DNA of 35,966 nucleotides, taken from NCBI GenBank assembly GCA_002696485.1, contig NZTP01000093.1, positions 34,719-70,684 of the forward strand. The letters are read 5' to 3'. Origin of the DNA: Altibacter sp. GTDB lineage: Bacteria > Bacteroidota > Bacteroidia > Flavobacteriales > Flavobacteriaceae. The position numbers and the translations under genes were made by a program. Below, piece by piece: positions 1 to 7,051 of this stretch. The notes under the pieces were generated by a model. The model was not told the DNA's origin. It ran no database searches and saw only the letters and a program-made list of their open reading frames with translations. Positions within the stretch are counted from its first letter, which is position 1. Every line of letters starts with the position of its first letter.

Positions 1-113
1 GCGTTGATATCTAGGAGTACCTCCCTTACAGTCGGTGTTCCTGACAACGCTCTGCGTTGATATCTAGGATTACCTCCCTTACAGTCGGTGATCCTGACAA
101 CGCTCCGCGTTGA
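1..113. repeat. Tandem 53-bp hairpin repeat, two full units plus a partial third
   Basis: Units lie at 1-53 and 54-106, and the first 7 bases of a third unit (GCGTTGA) at 107-113. The window edge may cut further units. Each unit begins GCGTTG and ends with CAACGC plus three bases, so it can fold on itself. An inner stem pairs AGGAG with TTCCT in unit 1 and AGGAT with ATCCT in unit 2; the differences keep pairing, and an ACC/GGT pair lies further in. The unit length is not a multiple of three, so this is unlikely to be coding. The function is unknown. It sits just beyond the terminator of the tRNA cluster. Confidence 0.85.
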
Positions 114-114
114 A

Positions 115-174
115 AATAAAAAATCCCCGCTTAAAAATTCAAACAAGTTTGATTTTACACGGGAATTTTTTATT
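115..174 (-). terminator. Long nested hairpin terminator after the tRNA cluster
   Basis: Bases 115-129 (AATAAAAAATCCCCG) pair with 160-174 (CGGGAATTTTTTATT) with one imperfect position. A second stem inside pairs 134-144 with 147-156. On the minus strand it begins 7 nt after the 3' end of tRNA-Arg and ends in a T-rich run, as an intrinsic terminator should. The A-rich other side means it could also work for transcripts coming from the left. Confidence 0.8.
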
Positions 175-180
175 TATTCG

Positions 181-254
<74 letters not shown>

Positions 255-294
255 CTTTTTGGTATACTAGGTAATAAAGCCAAGCTTTATATTC

Positions 295-313
295 TTGTCG
301 GGGTGGCAGGATT
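295..313. repeat. Stray copy of the tRNA-Pro 3' end
   Basis: Nineteen bases here are identical to 402-420, which is the 3' acceptor and part of the T arm of tRNA-Pro with its immediate downstream flank. The match stops inside the T loop, so this is not a second gene. A short direct repeat of a tRNA 3' end is the footprint expected of site-specific integration (attL/attR) or of a partial tRNA duplication. The 88 bases between the two copies hold no integrase or other gene. Confidence 0.6.
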
Positions 314-404
314 ATAAAACAATGATCCTCTTTAAAGGATTACAAATCAATGCCTACGTTTCCTTAAGAAAACAAATTTCCTACGGAAACTCCCTTTTGA
401 TTTG

Positions 405-479
405 TCGGGGTGGCAGGATTCGAACCTGCGACCTCCTGCTCCCAAAGCAGGCGCGATAACCGGGCTACGCTACACCCCG
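405..479 (-). tRNA. tRNA-Pro (anticodon TGG)
   Basis: On the minus strand the acceptor CGGGGTG pairs with CACCCCG, with an A discriminator. The anticodon stem CCTGC/GCAGG closes loop TTTGGGA (anticodon TGG, reads CCN). The T arm is GCAGG-TTCGAAT-CCTGC. CCA is not encoded. It lies between tRNA-Ser and tRNA-Arg in the same direction, so the three are probably co-transcribed. Confidence 0.95.
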
Positions 480-635
480 AATGGGTTATCAATACATTAT
501 TCTCATAATACTCGTACTTTGATAGATACGCTGTAAGCGATCTGCCCACTTGTTCTTAAAGCATTTAGAGAATCGTGTGCATACAAACCGTATGCAATTT
601 GTAATATAGTGCTAATTGCACTTGAATACAACTTG

Positions 636-719
636 CGGAGAGACGGGGATTCGAACCCCGGCAACGGTTGCCCGTTGACAGATTAGCAATCTGCTCCATT
701 ACCACTCTGGCACCTCTCC
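636..719 (-). tRNA. tRNA-Ser (anticodon GCT)
   Basis: On the minus strand the acceptor GGAGAGG pairs with TCTCTCC and the discriminator is G, typical of serine tRNAs. The anticodon loop is TTGCTAA (anticodon GCT, reads AGC/AGU). A long variable arm gives the class II length of 84 nt. The T arm is CGGGG-TTCGAAT-CCCCG. CCA is not encoded. It is the first gene of the cluster, about 35 nt downstream of a consensus promoter. Confidence 0.95.
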
Positions 720-753
720 AATAAATAATGAACGTCATCGTAAAATGCGGATG

Positions 754-789
754 CAAATGTAACTTTTCAATTGGTATAACGCAAAAAAA
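754..789 (-). promoter_or_regulatory. Promoter of the Ser-Pro-Arg tRNA cluster
   Basis: On the minus strand TTTTTTTG (789-782) is followed after 20 nt by TACATTTG (761-754), an exact match to the Bacteroidota -7 element TAnnTTTG. The predicted start is about 30 nt before tRNA-Ser. This is the cleanest promoter in the window, as expected for a tRNA operon. Confidence 0.75.
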
Positions 790-855
790 TACTCGCTTTT
801 TTACCCTAATTTATTCGGCTTATTTCAAAAGAGTTAGTCGGTTTGCTCAAGCTTT

Positions 856-2025
856 TTATATTTTACTGCAAATCAACACCACTTTTTTATCCTCCAATGT
901 GGTGGTAAAGAAAAGATAGCGGTCCCCACCATCCTTAAGCTTCCACTTTTTACGTATCACAGCAACCGATTCGGGGAAATTACGAGTGGCAACATTCGCT
1001 TTTGTAAACGTGAGTAATTCCTTCATGGCTCCTTTGGAGTAGGGGATACAAGTGTCGATTGTAAAACGGCGTCCGGGAAATTCACGCAAGGATTCACTTG
1101 TATACAAATGGCTGTTGGAATGTAATTTCTTAACGCGGAAGGCTTCTGAAAGCAACCCGAAGGCACCACTTTTCATGAGTGCAGCATTGGGTTCATATAA
1201 AAAACGCTGTGGCAGACCATATACTTCCGAAGCTTCAGTCCCCCAAGAAAAATCGAATTGTTGTGGTGTTTCTTTAGTTATATTGACGGTGTGTATTCTT
1301 GGCGATGCCGCTGTAAACTCCTTCCGAAGCATCCATACGAGCTCTTTCACATCATTGTTCACTGCGACAATATGTATTTCTGAAACATACTTTAATTCTT
1401 CCAGACCTACTGAAAGATCGAGCATAGGCGATGTCTTTATAACGAAGGTGTTACATACATCCATAATAGATTCTAAGTGTTCCGGGATGTTTGGCTCACA
1501 ATCGGATAGAAAGAAGACCTTTCCTTTTACATCGTGACGCCGTGACGGATCGGCGTAAATAACATCGTAAGTTCCGTTTTGTACGGCTTCCGTTCCGTTT
1601 TGTGAAAAACAACGAATACCCGGGGAATTCAATACTCTAAAATTATGTGCAGCGATCTCTGAAAGCGTTGCATCGATCTCAAAATGGTCTACGGTTTCAA
1701 AGCGTTTCGAAAAATAATAACAGTCCACTCCCAAACCTCCGGTCATATCTGCCAACGAAGTTCCGCTTACCAGCGATGCTTTGTACGCCGCGGTTGCTTC
1801 AGAAGAAGTTTGCTCAATGTTCAGCTTAGGCGGATAATAGATTCCTTCCGAAGCAAACCAAGTAGGCAATTTCAATTCGGTCTTTCTCCTGCTTTCGATC
1901 TGCTGAAGTAATTCCTGAGTCGTGACATTGTTAAAAGGACTACCCGAAAAGGCAAGTTGCTCCAACGGTCCCTCATACGAACGAATGAACGCTTGGACTT
2001 TGGTATGCAGGAGATTGTTGTTCAA
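856..2025 (-). CDS. Class I SAM-dependent methyltransferase, THUMP-like domain family
   Basis: The 389-residue protein has a Rossmann-type methyltransferase core: the SAM-binding loop DMTGGLGVD at 93-101, an acidic motif II (EID, 116-118), and a catalytic-type DPSRR at 159-163 in the position of the DPPR/NPPY motif of nucleic-acid methyltransferases. The region after about 290 matches what is usually called a THUMP-like C-terminal domain in Bacteroidota proteins of this length. The likely substrate is RNA, but nothing in the sequence fixes which base. It is the last gene of a four-gene minus-strand run, beginning 6 nt after the stop of the AI-2E-type gene, and its ATG start is clear. Confidence 0.85.
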   Translation of the reverse strand: MNNNLLHTKVQAFIRSYEGPLEQLAFSGSPFNNVTTQELLQQIESRRKTELKLPTWFASEGIYYPPKLNIEQTSSEATAAYKASLVSGTSLADMTGGLGVDCYYFSKRFETVDHFEIDATLSEIAAHNFRVLNSPGIRCFSQNGTEAVQNGTYDVIYADPSRRHDVKGKVFFLSDCEPNIPEHLESIMDVCNTFVIKTSPMLDLSVGLEELKYVSEIHIVAVNNDVKELVWMLRKEFTAASPRIHTVNITKETPQQFDFSWGTEASEVYGLPQRFLYEPNAALMKSGAFGLLSEAFRVKKLHSNSHLYTSESLREFPGRRFTIDTCIPYSKGAMKELLTFTKANVATRNFPESVAVIRKKWKLKDGGDRYLFFTTTLEDKKVVLICSKI

Positions 2026-2031
2026 TATAAA

Positions 2032-3126
2032 TTAAAGGTTTTTTGTAAGGCGTTTAACGATCTTATATTCTGAAAGGAATTCCTTCGCGATGACCTTCAA
2101 CGTAGTATATACCGGCACTGCAAGGATCATTCCGGCGATCCCTACCAGATAACCCCCGATCAAGATGACTATGAATATTTCCAAAGGGTGCGATCGCACG
2201 CTTTTTCCGAAGATTACAGGTTGGGTAATCAAATTATCAAACAATTGGGCGATGGAATACCCAATAAGTACGATCAACAACAAGGGTAATAATTCCGAAG
2301 AAAAATCGGCACCCAGATTGTTAGAAACCACAACCAGCATCATGACCACGCTTCCAATAAGGGGTCCTAGATAGGGAACGATATTCAAGAAAGCGCAAAT
2401 GAGCGCTATGGCAATGGCGTTGTGAATATCCAGATAAAGTAATAAAACGGAGTAGAATAGAGTGAGTATCATGATCTGGAGTAGTAACCCAAGAAAGTAC
2501 CGTGATAATAGCTCCTTAACCTTGGTAAGTACATTTATAAAACGCTGTTCTCTGCTGGGGTGTGCGAAAACCAGCACCGCCCGGGCGATAAGTTTTTCGT
2601 CCTTAAGCAAAAAGAACGAAATGAACAGTACTGAAAAAAGACCTACTACAAATCCTCCAATATTGCTAAAGAAAATATCAATGAAACTGGGGATGATCTC
2701 TAAATTAAAATTGCGTACATATTCGGTACGCTTAATCGCTTCCACGATCTTGATCTTTTCAACACCCAGATAATCACTCGCCTGAATGTTAAGTTCGTTT
2801 AAATCTGATTTTACCAATTCAAAATCGATCTCGGCGATATTCTTGCTTTGCTCTATAATAATTGGAACAAAGATCCGTAACATTAGAGCTACCGATCCAA
2901 TCACCAAAAGAAGTGTAAAGAATGCTGCCAATGTATTACCAAAACGCAGACGTCTGGTTAAAAACAGGACAACCGGTCTAAAGATAAGGGATACTACCAG
3001 CGCGATACCAATATAAAGCAGGAGCGCCTGTATCTTAAAGACGAACCAAAATAAAATAAAGATTCCCGTTATAACCGCCAAGGCTTTTAAGATGCCCAGC
3101 GCAATGCTTCTTGCTTTTGCTTTCAC
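2032..3126 (-). CDS. AI-2E family (PerM/YdiK-type) membrane transporter
   Basis: The 364-residue polytopic membrane protein has hydrophobic pairs near residues 10-45 and 60-90, a long polar stretch at about 95-150, and a cluster of helices from about 150 to the end. Loop motifs such as FLNIVPYLGPLIGS and the C-terminal GGYLVGIAGMILAVPVYTTLK are typical of this family, whose members export or exchange small molecules or Na+/H+. Substrates are mostly unproven and no autoinducer role should be assumed. The start is GTG. A -7 element (3138-3131) ends only 4 nt before it, so the mRNA from that promoter would be nearly leaderless. Read-through from the RNA methyltransferase gene upstream is also likely. 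Confidence 0.88.
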   Translation of the reverse strand: MKAKARSIALGILKALAVITGIFILFWFVFKIQALLLYIGIALVVSLIFRPVVLFLTRRLRFGNTLAAFFTLLLVIGSVALMLRIFVPIIIEQSKNIAEIDFELVKSDLNELNIQASDYLGVEKIKIVEAIKRTEYVRNFNLEIIPSFIDIFFSNIGGFVVGLFSVLFISFFLLKDEKLIARAVLVFAHPSREQRFINVLTKVKELLSRYFLGLLLQIMILTLFYSVLLLYLDIHNAIAIALICAFLNIVPYLGPLIGSVVMMLVVVSNNLGADFSSELLPLLLIVLIGYSIAQLFDNLITQPVIFGKSVRSHPLEIFIVILIGGYLVGIAGMILAVPVYTTLKVIAKEFLSEYKIVKRLTKNL

Positions 3127-3130
3127 AACG

Positions 3131-3165
3131 TAAAGATAGCAGAATCCCGCTACGAAAGTATCAAA
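3131..3165 (-). promoter_or_regulatory. Probable promoter directly abutting the AI-2E-type gene
   Basis: TTTG (3165-3162) and TATCTTTA (3138-3131) are 23 nt apart on the minus strand. The -33 element overlaps the stop codon of the upstream methyltransferase gene, and the -7 element ends 4 nt before the GTG start. This leaves room for almost no 5' untranslated region. Confidence 0.55.
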
Positions 3166-3664
3166 GTTTTGTTAAGGAGAATAGAGCGATAGCAGTCGCT
3201 TGGATGACATTCATACTGCTGTTTTCGCCGTACATGGTGATGTGAGTGTTGACAGTTGTATGTTCTAATAATGTTTCGGATATTCCATGACGTTCTCCGC
3301 CAATACACAGGACAGTTTTAGATGACTTCGGAAGGGAAAGTGTTTGCAAAGGAACACTGTTTTCGGTTATTTCTAAGCCAATAAAGGTATACGAAAGATT
3401 CTTCAATCGGGCAACTTCCGAAGCAAGATCGGTCACCTCACGATACGCCACGCGTTGATGTGTATTCCGGGAAGTTCGAAGCAATCTGTTGGACTGTATA
3501 TTAAGTATACAATTATAGAAAAGTATTTCTTCCACGCCAAAGGCTTCACAGATTCGGAATAGTGCACCAATGTTTGCCGGACTATGGAGCGAATCACACA
3601 ACACGATTATGGGAAATTTCTTAGGAGCGAAGGGCGTAGCGTTATGCGAAAGTTGAGAAGCCAT
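3161..3664 (-). CDS. TrmH (SpoU) family RNA 2'-O-ribose methyltransferase
   Basis: The 167-residue SPOUT-fold methyltransferase shows all three family motifs: motif 1 NIGALFRICEAFGV (about 31-44), motif 2 IGGERHGISE (about 121-130) and motif 3 SSMNVIQATAIALF (about 149-162), which form the knotted SAM site. It lacks an extra N-terminal RNA-binding domain, so it is a minimal member acting on tRNA or rRNA; the target nucleotide cannot be told. The ATG overlaps the stop codon of the upstream DUF4159 gene by one base (TAATG), implying translational coupling. Confidence 0.87.
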   Translation of the reverse strand: MASQLSHNATPFAPKKFPIIVLCDSLHSPANIGALFRICEAFGVEEILFYNCILNIQSNRLLRTSRNTHQRVAYREVTDLASEVARLKNLSYTFIGLEITENSVPLQTLSLPKSSKTVLCIGGERHGISETLLEHTTVNTHITMYGENSSMNVIQATAIALFSLTKL

Positions 3665-4308
3665 TAATTCTCGAAGGCATACTTGATAATGTTGGCTCCC
3701 ATTTGCAGTGCTTTTTGACGTACATCGGCGGGATCGTTGTGAATCTCAGGATTTTCCCAACCATCGCCCAAGTCACTTTCAAAGGTATAGAGTAATAGTA
3801 AGCGACCCTCGTGCTCGATTCCGAATGCTTGAGGTCGACCCCGATCGTGTTCATGAATTTTAGGCAATCCCTTCGGAAATGGGAACGCTATAGAAAAGAG
3901 CGGATGATTTCCCGGTAGTTCCTTCAACTCCTTATCGGGAAATACCTTGACCAACTCCTTCCGAAGGTATTGGTCCATTCCGTAATTATCGTCTATATGA
4001 AGAAATCCGCCGCTTAGCAGATAGTTTCGAAGGTTCTCGGCTTCTTCCGAACTGAAGAAAACATTTCCATGTCCGGTCATGTGCACAAATGGGTAATCGT
4101 AGATATCCACACTGCCCGGGGCAACGGTTTGTGGCTTACGTTCCATGGTGGTATTTATTTGCTGATTACAGAATTGAATAAGATTAGGAAGTGCTGTAGG
4201 ATTGCTGTACCAATCACCACCGCCACCGTATTCTAGTACGGCAATTTCCTGTGCATTAACAAAAAGAGGGGCAAGGGTGGCTATAAAAAATAAACAAAGT
4301 ATTCGCAT
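3664..4308 (-). CDS. DUF4159 domain-containing exported protein
   Basis: The start is placed at 4308, giving 214 residues beginning MRILCLFFIATLAPLFVNAQ, a classic signal peptide; the longer open frame to 4386 would bury it. The mature part resembles DUF4159 proteins, with a GGGGDWY stretch near the N-terminus, then HMTGHGNVFFSSEEAENLR and GGFLHIDDNYG, which recall a glutamine-amidotransferase/ThuA-like fold. The function is unknown; location is probably the periplasm. The -7 element TATTTTTG ends 6 nt before the ATG. It heads the run of four minus-strand genes. Confidence 0.82.
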   Translation of the reverse strand: MRILCLFFIATLAPLFVNAQEIAVLEYGGGGDWYSNPTALPNLIQFCNQQINTTMERKPQTVAPGSVDIYDYPFVHMTGHGNVFFSSEEAENLRNYLLSGGFLHIDDNYGMDQYLRKELVKVFPDKELKELPGNHPLFSIAFPFPKGLPKIHEHDRGRPQAFGIEHEGRLLLLYTFESDLGDGWENPEIHNDPADVRQKALQMGANIIKYAFEN

Positions 4309-4314
4309 CGTGTT

Positions 4315-4322
4315 CAAAAATA
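4315..4322 (-). promoter_or_regulatory. -7 promoter element of the DUF4159 operon
   Basis: TATTTTTG on the minus strand matches TAnnTTTG exactly and lies 6 nt before the ATG at 4308. No convincing TTG is seen 17-23 nt upstream, so the -33 half is weak. It would give a nearly leaderless mRNA. Confidence 0.5.
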
Positions 4323-4354
4323 CGAAAAGTAGCGGTTTGGTGCGATAGATACAG

Positions 4355-4570
4355 TTACGAAATTTTGGATAGAATTCCGCTTCCAAGGAGATCTGTAAAT
4401 TTCATCCAGTCCTGTACCAATCGTTGCGGAGCCATACCATGATGGGAGATCGCTAAGGTTTGGTCTAGGGACTTGGAATCCTCAATGAACGCATTGGTAC
4501 CGGTAAGTATACCGGAAGCAATAGTAGGCAAGTTCATGGAGTGTTCAAATTTTCGGGCTGCTGGGGACAT
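4355..4570 (-). CDS. Small hypothetical protein, 71 residues
   Basis: I do not recognise this protein. It has an ATG start, 71 codons, mixed codon use that looks like its neighbours, a short hydrophobic run near 15-25, and no signal peptide, cysteines or transmembrane helix. A second ATG at residue 12 could be the true start. It ends 46 nt before the DUF4159 start and shares its direction. A consensus promoter 200 nt upstream (4803-4772) could drive it through a long leader. It may be a real lineage-specific small protein or a chance frame. Confidence 0.5.
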   Translation of the reverse strand: MSPAARKFEHSMNLPTIASGILTGTNAFIEDSKSLDQTLAISHHGMAPQRLVQDWMKFTDLLGSGILSKIS

Positions 4571-4747
4571 ATGAACATTCTTATTTTAAAGCAGCCAAAC
4601 TAAGTAATATTTTATAAAAATCGAATAAATATTTTACTTTTTTTACGATTAAATGCAATTATTATCGTTTAAATGCACTGTTTCAGCTAGTTAAATCTAG
4701 GTATACGAGCCAAAGATTTGAGTGTTAACAGTAGTTCACAAGCTTTT

Positions 4748-4768
4748 TTACAGTCGGAGAGTTTTCAT
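4748..4768 (-). CDS. Possible 6-residue leader peptide (MKTLRL)
   Basis: An ATG begins 3 nt after the end of a consensus -7 element and runs ATG AAA ACT CTC CGA CTG TAA. If transcription starts at the usual distance, the message would begin at or beside this ATG, making it the first thing a ribosome meets. No terminator or attenuator hairpin follows that I can see, so a regulatory role is only a guess. Confidence 0.25.
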   Translation of the reverse strand: MKTLRL

Positions 4769-4771
4769 CGG

Positions 4772-4803
4772 CAAAAGTACAACGTCTTCAAGCAATTTCT
4801 CAA
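4772..4803 (-). promoter_or_regulatory. Consensus promoter upstream of the small gene
   Basis: On the minus strand TTG (4803-4801), a 21-nt spacer, and TACTTTTG (4779-4772), an exact TAnnTTTG match. It lies about 70 nt beyond the stop of rsmE and about 200 nt before the ATG of the 71-residue gene, so it starts a separate transcript with a long leader. Confidence 0.6.
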
Positions 4804-4869
4804 TTTACAACTCACTAATCAATCATAATTGTATGAAAATTCCTCAATTCACTGTATTGCAATGAGTTA

Positions 4870-5589
4870 TTAAGGTTCTACTTCATTGACAAAAGCGACA
4901 CTGTGGCACCCTACAATGGCGGCGGTTTCAGTACGCAAGCGGGAATCTCCTAGGCTTACCGGTATGAATCCGCTGTCTTTCGCCAAGGTAATCTCAGCAG
5001 TCGAGAAGTCTCCTTCAGGGCCAATGAGCAATAAAACAGGAATGTGTGGTTTCAATACCGACTTAAACGTAGCTTTGGAGCCTTCTTCACAATGCGCAAT
5101 ACAACATAGCGCCTCTAAACCGACGTTTGACGCAATAAATTCTTTAAATGAAACAGCCGGATGTAAGATAGGAAGATATGATTTTAACGATTGCTTCATC
5201 GCACTTTGAAGGATCTTTTCGTAACGTTCCGGCTTTATCTGTTTGCGTTCGCTATGATCACAGATAATAGGGGTTATTTCCGTAACACCAATTTCTGTAG
5301 CCTTCTCCAAGAACCATTCGTAGCGATCGTTCAACTTGGTAGGTGCTACCGCCATATGCAGCCTATAGGGAAGGGGTGCTTGTTGCTGTAATGATACGAT
5401 CTTTGCAGTGCATTTTTTTGGCTGGGACTCTTCCAGCACCGTTTCGAAGAATGTTCCGGTACCATTTGTAACGAGCAACCGGTCTCCCGGCTGCTTTCGA
5501 AGTACTTTAAAAATATGACGACTCTCTTCTTTGTCGAAGACAACCACTTTGGAAGCTTCAGAAATATGAGGATTATAGAAGAGCTGCAT
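4870..5589 (-). CDS. rsmE: 16S rRNA (uracil-1498-N3)-methyltransferase RsmE
   Basis: The 239-residue SPOUT methyltransferase methylates N3 of U1498 in 16S rRNA. It has an N-terminal PUA-like part (SRHIFKVLRKQPGDRLLVTNG, split across residues 23-43) and a C-terminal knotted domain with GPEGDFS followed by LGDSRLRTETAAI, the SAM-site signature. EKATEIGVTEITPI in the middle is also typical. Length is normal. Its ATG shares one base with the stop of the TfoX-N gene upstream, so the two are coupled and follow tsaD. Confidence 0.94.
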   Translation of the reverse strand: MQLFYNPHISEASKVVVFDKEESRHIFKVLRKQPGDRLLVTNGTGTFFETVLEESQPKKCTAKIVSLQQQAPLPYRLHMAVAPTKLNDRYEWFLEKATEIGVTEITPIICDHSERKQIKPERYEKILQSAMKQSLKSYLPILHPAVSFKEFIASNVGLEALCCIAHCEEGSKATFKSVLKPHIPVLLLIGPEGDFSTAEITLAKDSGFIPVSLGDSRLRTETAAIVGCHSVAFVNEVEP

Positions 5590-5924
5590 CAGTGTGTTTG
5601 TTTACTTTGGGCATGTTCAATACCCAGTTCTATCCAATGCTGCAATTTCTCTTCTGAATCGTATCCCTTTTCAGAAACAAAAATAAATTCCTTCATGGGT
5701 TTGCCCGTGAAGTCCATTGGGGTGACATCCGGATCGTTCAAGGCTAGTTCCATCTTATCGTGCACCACACGTACCATAAGTCTTCCTTTGGTCTCACCTA
5801 CACACATTTTCCCTTTATACATAAAACAGTACCCCCCAAACATCTTCTTTTCGGTGATGTGCGGATTCCAAGGCAGTACTGCCACCCGAATTCGTCGTAC
5901 CAATGCTTCAGTATGTGTATCCAT
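5589..5924 (-). CDS. TfoX N-terminal domain protein
   Basis: The 111-residue protein carries the TfoX/Sxy N-terminal domain alone: KKMFGGYCFMYKGKMCVGET (26-45) and a later LMVRV strand are hallmarks. The C-terminal TfoX domain of the competence regulator is missing, as in most stand-alone bacterial members, so a role in competence should not be assumed. It sits 7 nt after tsaD and overlaps rsmE by one base, suggesting co-expression with two RNA-modification genes. Confidence 0.85.
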   Translation of the reverse strand: MDTHTEALVRRIRVAVLPWNPHITEKKMFGGYCFMYKGKMCVGETKGRLMVRVVHDKMELALNDPDVTPMDFTGKPMKEFIFVSEKGYDSEEKLQHWIELGIEHAQSKQTH

Positions 5925-5931
5925 TACAGTA

Positions 5932-6954
5932 TTACAGTTTCATTCGTGCTTTTGCAACCACCGTATTCTTTGCAAATTGATTTTGTTTAAACTTCAATTC
6001 CCCTACGATCGCAATCATGGCTGCGTTATCGGTACAATATTCAAAACGAGGAATGTGCGTGGTCCAACCGTGGGTCGTTTCAGCATCTTTTAGCGCCTTC
6101 CTAATTTCGCTGTTGGCTGAAACTCCACCACCTATCGCAACCGTTTTAATTCCTGTCTTTTTTACGGCATTCTTGATCTTATCCATAAGATAATCGACTA
6201 TGGTGTATTGCAGACTTGCACAAATATCATTGATATTTTCTGAAATAAACTGAGGGTTGGCAGCAACTTCGCGTTCAATAAAATAAAGTACGGCTGTCTT
6301 GAGACCACTAAAACTAAATTCCAGCGGTCCTACTTTAGGTTTTGTAAAGGGAAAACGATGGGGATTGCCTAATTGTGCCCGTTTATCGATATGCGGACCC
6401 GCAGGATAGGGGAGCCCCAAGATCTTACCGGACTTGTCGAAAGCTTCGCCAACCGCATCATCTATAGTTTCTCCAAGGATTTCCATGTCAAAATAGTCGG
6501 TCACTTTAACAATCTGGGTATGACCCCCGCTAATGGTAAGTGCCAAAAAGGGAAAGGAAGGAGCCGTTTGTCCTTCCGCCTTGATGAAATGCGCCAAGAT
6601 ATGCGCTTGCATGTGATTGACATCGATCAAAGGAATACCCAATCCAAAGGCAAAAGACTTTGAAAATGAGGTGCCTACCAACAGGGAACCCATCAATCCC
6701 GGACCACTTGTAAAAGCTATGGCACTTAAGTCTTTTTTGTCGATATTTGCTTTGCGCAAAGCTTGGTGAACCACCGGGACGATGTTCTGTTGATGCGCAC
6801 GTGATGCCAACTCCGGAACCACACCACCATATTCTTTATGAATTGTTTGTGTGGCAACAACATTAGACAAAATAACACCGTTGTTGATCACAGCGGCGGC
6901 TGTGTCGTCACAAGAGGATTCAATACCGAGTATGTAACAATTTTGGTCGCTCAA
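5932..6954 (-). CDS. tsaD: tRNA N6-adenosine threonylcarbamoyltransferase TsaD
   Basis: TsaD transfers the threonylcarbamoyl group to A37 of tRNAs reading ANN codons, in complex with TsaB and TsaE. The 340-residue protein has the ASKHA-fold start ILGIESSCDDT, the metal-binding HMQAH (H114 and H118), SGGHTQ at 142-147, and GGGVSANSEIR near the C-terminus. The start is TTG at 6954; no in-frame ATG or GTG lies upstream and the family N-terminus fits this position. A consensus promoter lies 26 nt upstream. It is the first gene of the tsaD-tfoX-rsmE run and is divergent from tamB. Confidence 0.94.
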   Translation of the reverse strand: MSDQNCYILGIESSCDDTAAAVINNGVILSNVVATQTIHKEYGGVVPELASRAHQQNIVPVVHQALRKANIDKKDLSAIAFTSGPGLMGSLLVGTSFSKSFAFGLGIPLIDVNHMQAHILAHFIKAEGQTAPSFPFLALTISGGHTQIVKVTDYFDMEILGETIDDAVGEAFDKSGKILGLPYPAGPHIDKRAQLGNPHRFPFTKPKVGPLEFSFSGLKTAVLYFIEREVAANPQFISENINDICASLQYTIVDYLMDKIKNAVKKTGIKTVAIGGGVSANSEIRKALKDAETTHGWTTHIPRFEYCTDNAAMIAIVGELKFKQNQFAKNTVVAKARMKL

Positions 6955-6980
6955 AATAAAAAAGGCATATTTATTGGAGT

Positions 6981-7012
6981 CAAAATTAAAACTTTAAAAG
7001 CGTATCAAAAAA
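6981..7012 (-). promoter_or_regulatory. tsaD promoter, overlapping the tamB start region
   Basis: On the minus strand TTTTTTG (7012-7006), a 17-nt spacer, and TAATTTTG (6988-6981), an exact -7 match. It gives a leader of about 20 nt to the TTG of tsaD. The -33 element lies over the first codons of tamB if that protein starts at 7004, so the two genes share these bases. Confidence 0.65.
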
Positions 7013-7051
7013 CTTAGGAAAATAATACTTCGCACTTTCGCAATAATTGTA

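Larger units (their letters stand above)
4571..4869. other. Intergenic region with a promoter and long leader
   Basis: This stretch of about 300 AT-rich bases lies between rsmE and the small gene. It contains a consensus minus-strand promoter (4803-4772), a 6-codon open frame right behind it (4768-4748), and two near-identical copies of GCATTTAA followed by CG on the minus strand, about 25 nt apart in the 4650s-4670s. A weak hairpin (minus strand TCATTG/CAGTGA, about 4848-4864) follows rsmE but lacks a T-run. I see no RNA family I can name. Confidence 0.5.

Noticed and set aside
1-113. CRISPR array
   Set aside because: The two units are directly adjacent with no spacers, the whole unit repeats, and no cas gene is present.
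364-549. Minus-strand 61-codon frame
   Set aside because: It runs straight through tRNA-Pro, and its protein has no sensible composition.
1052-1537. Plus-strand 161-codon frame
   Set aside because: It is antisense to the THUMP-like methyltransferase, whose motifs show the minus strand is the coding one.
4309-4386. Longer N-terminus for the DUF4159 protein
   Set aside because: It would place 26 residues before a clear signal peptide, and the promoter element lies inside this stretch.
5515-6093. Plus-strand 192-codon frame
   Set aside because: It is antisense across rsmE, the TfoX-N gene and tsaD, with a Cys/Ser-rich composition typical of shadow frames.
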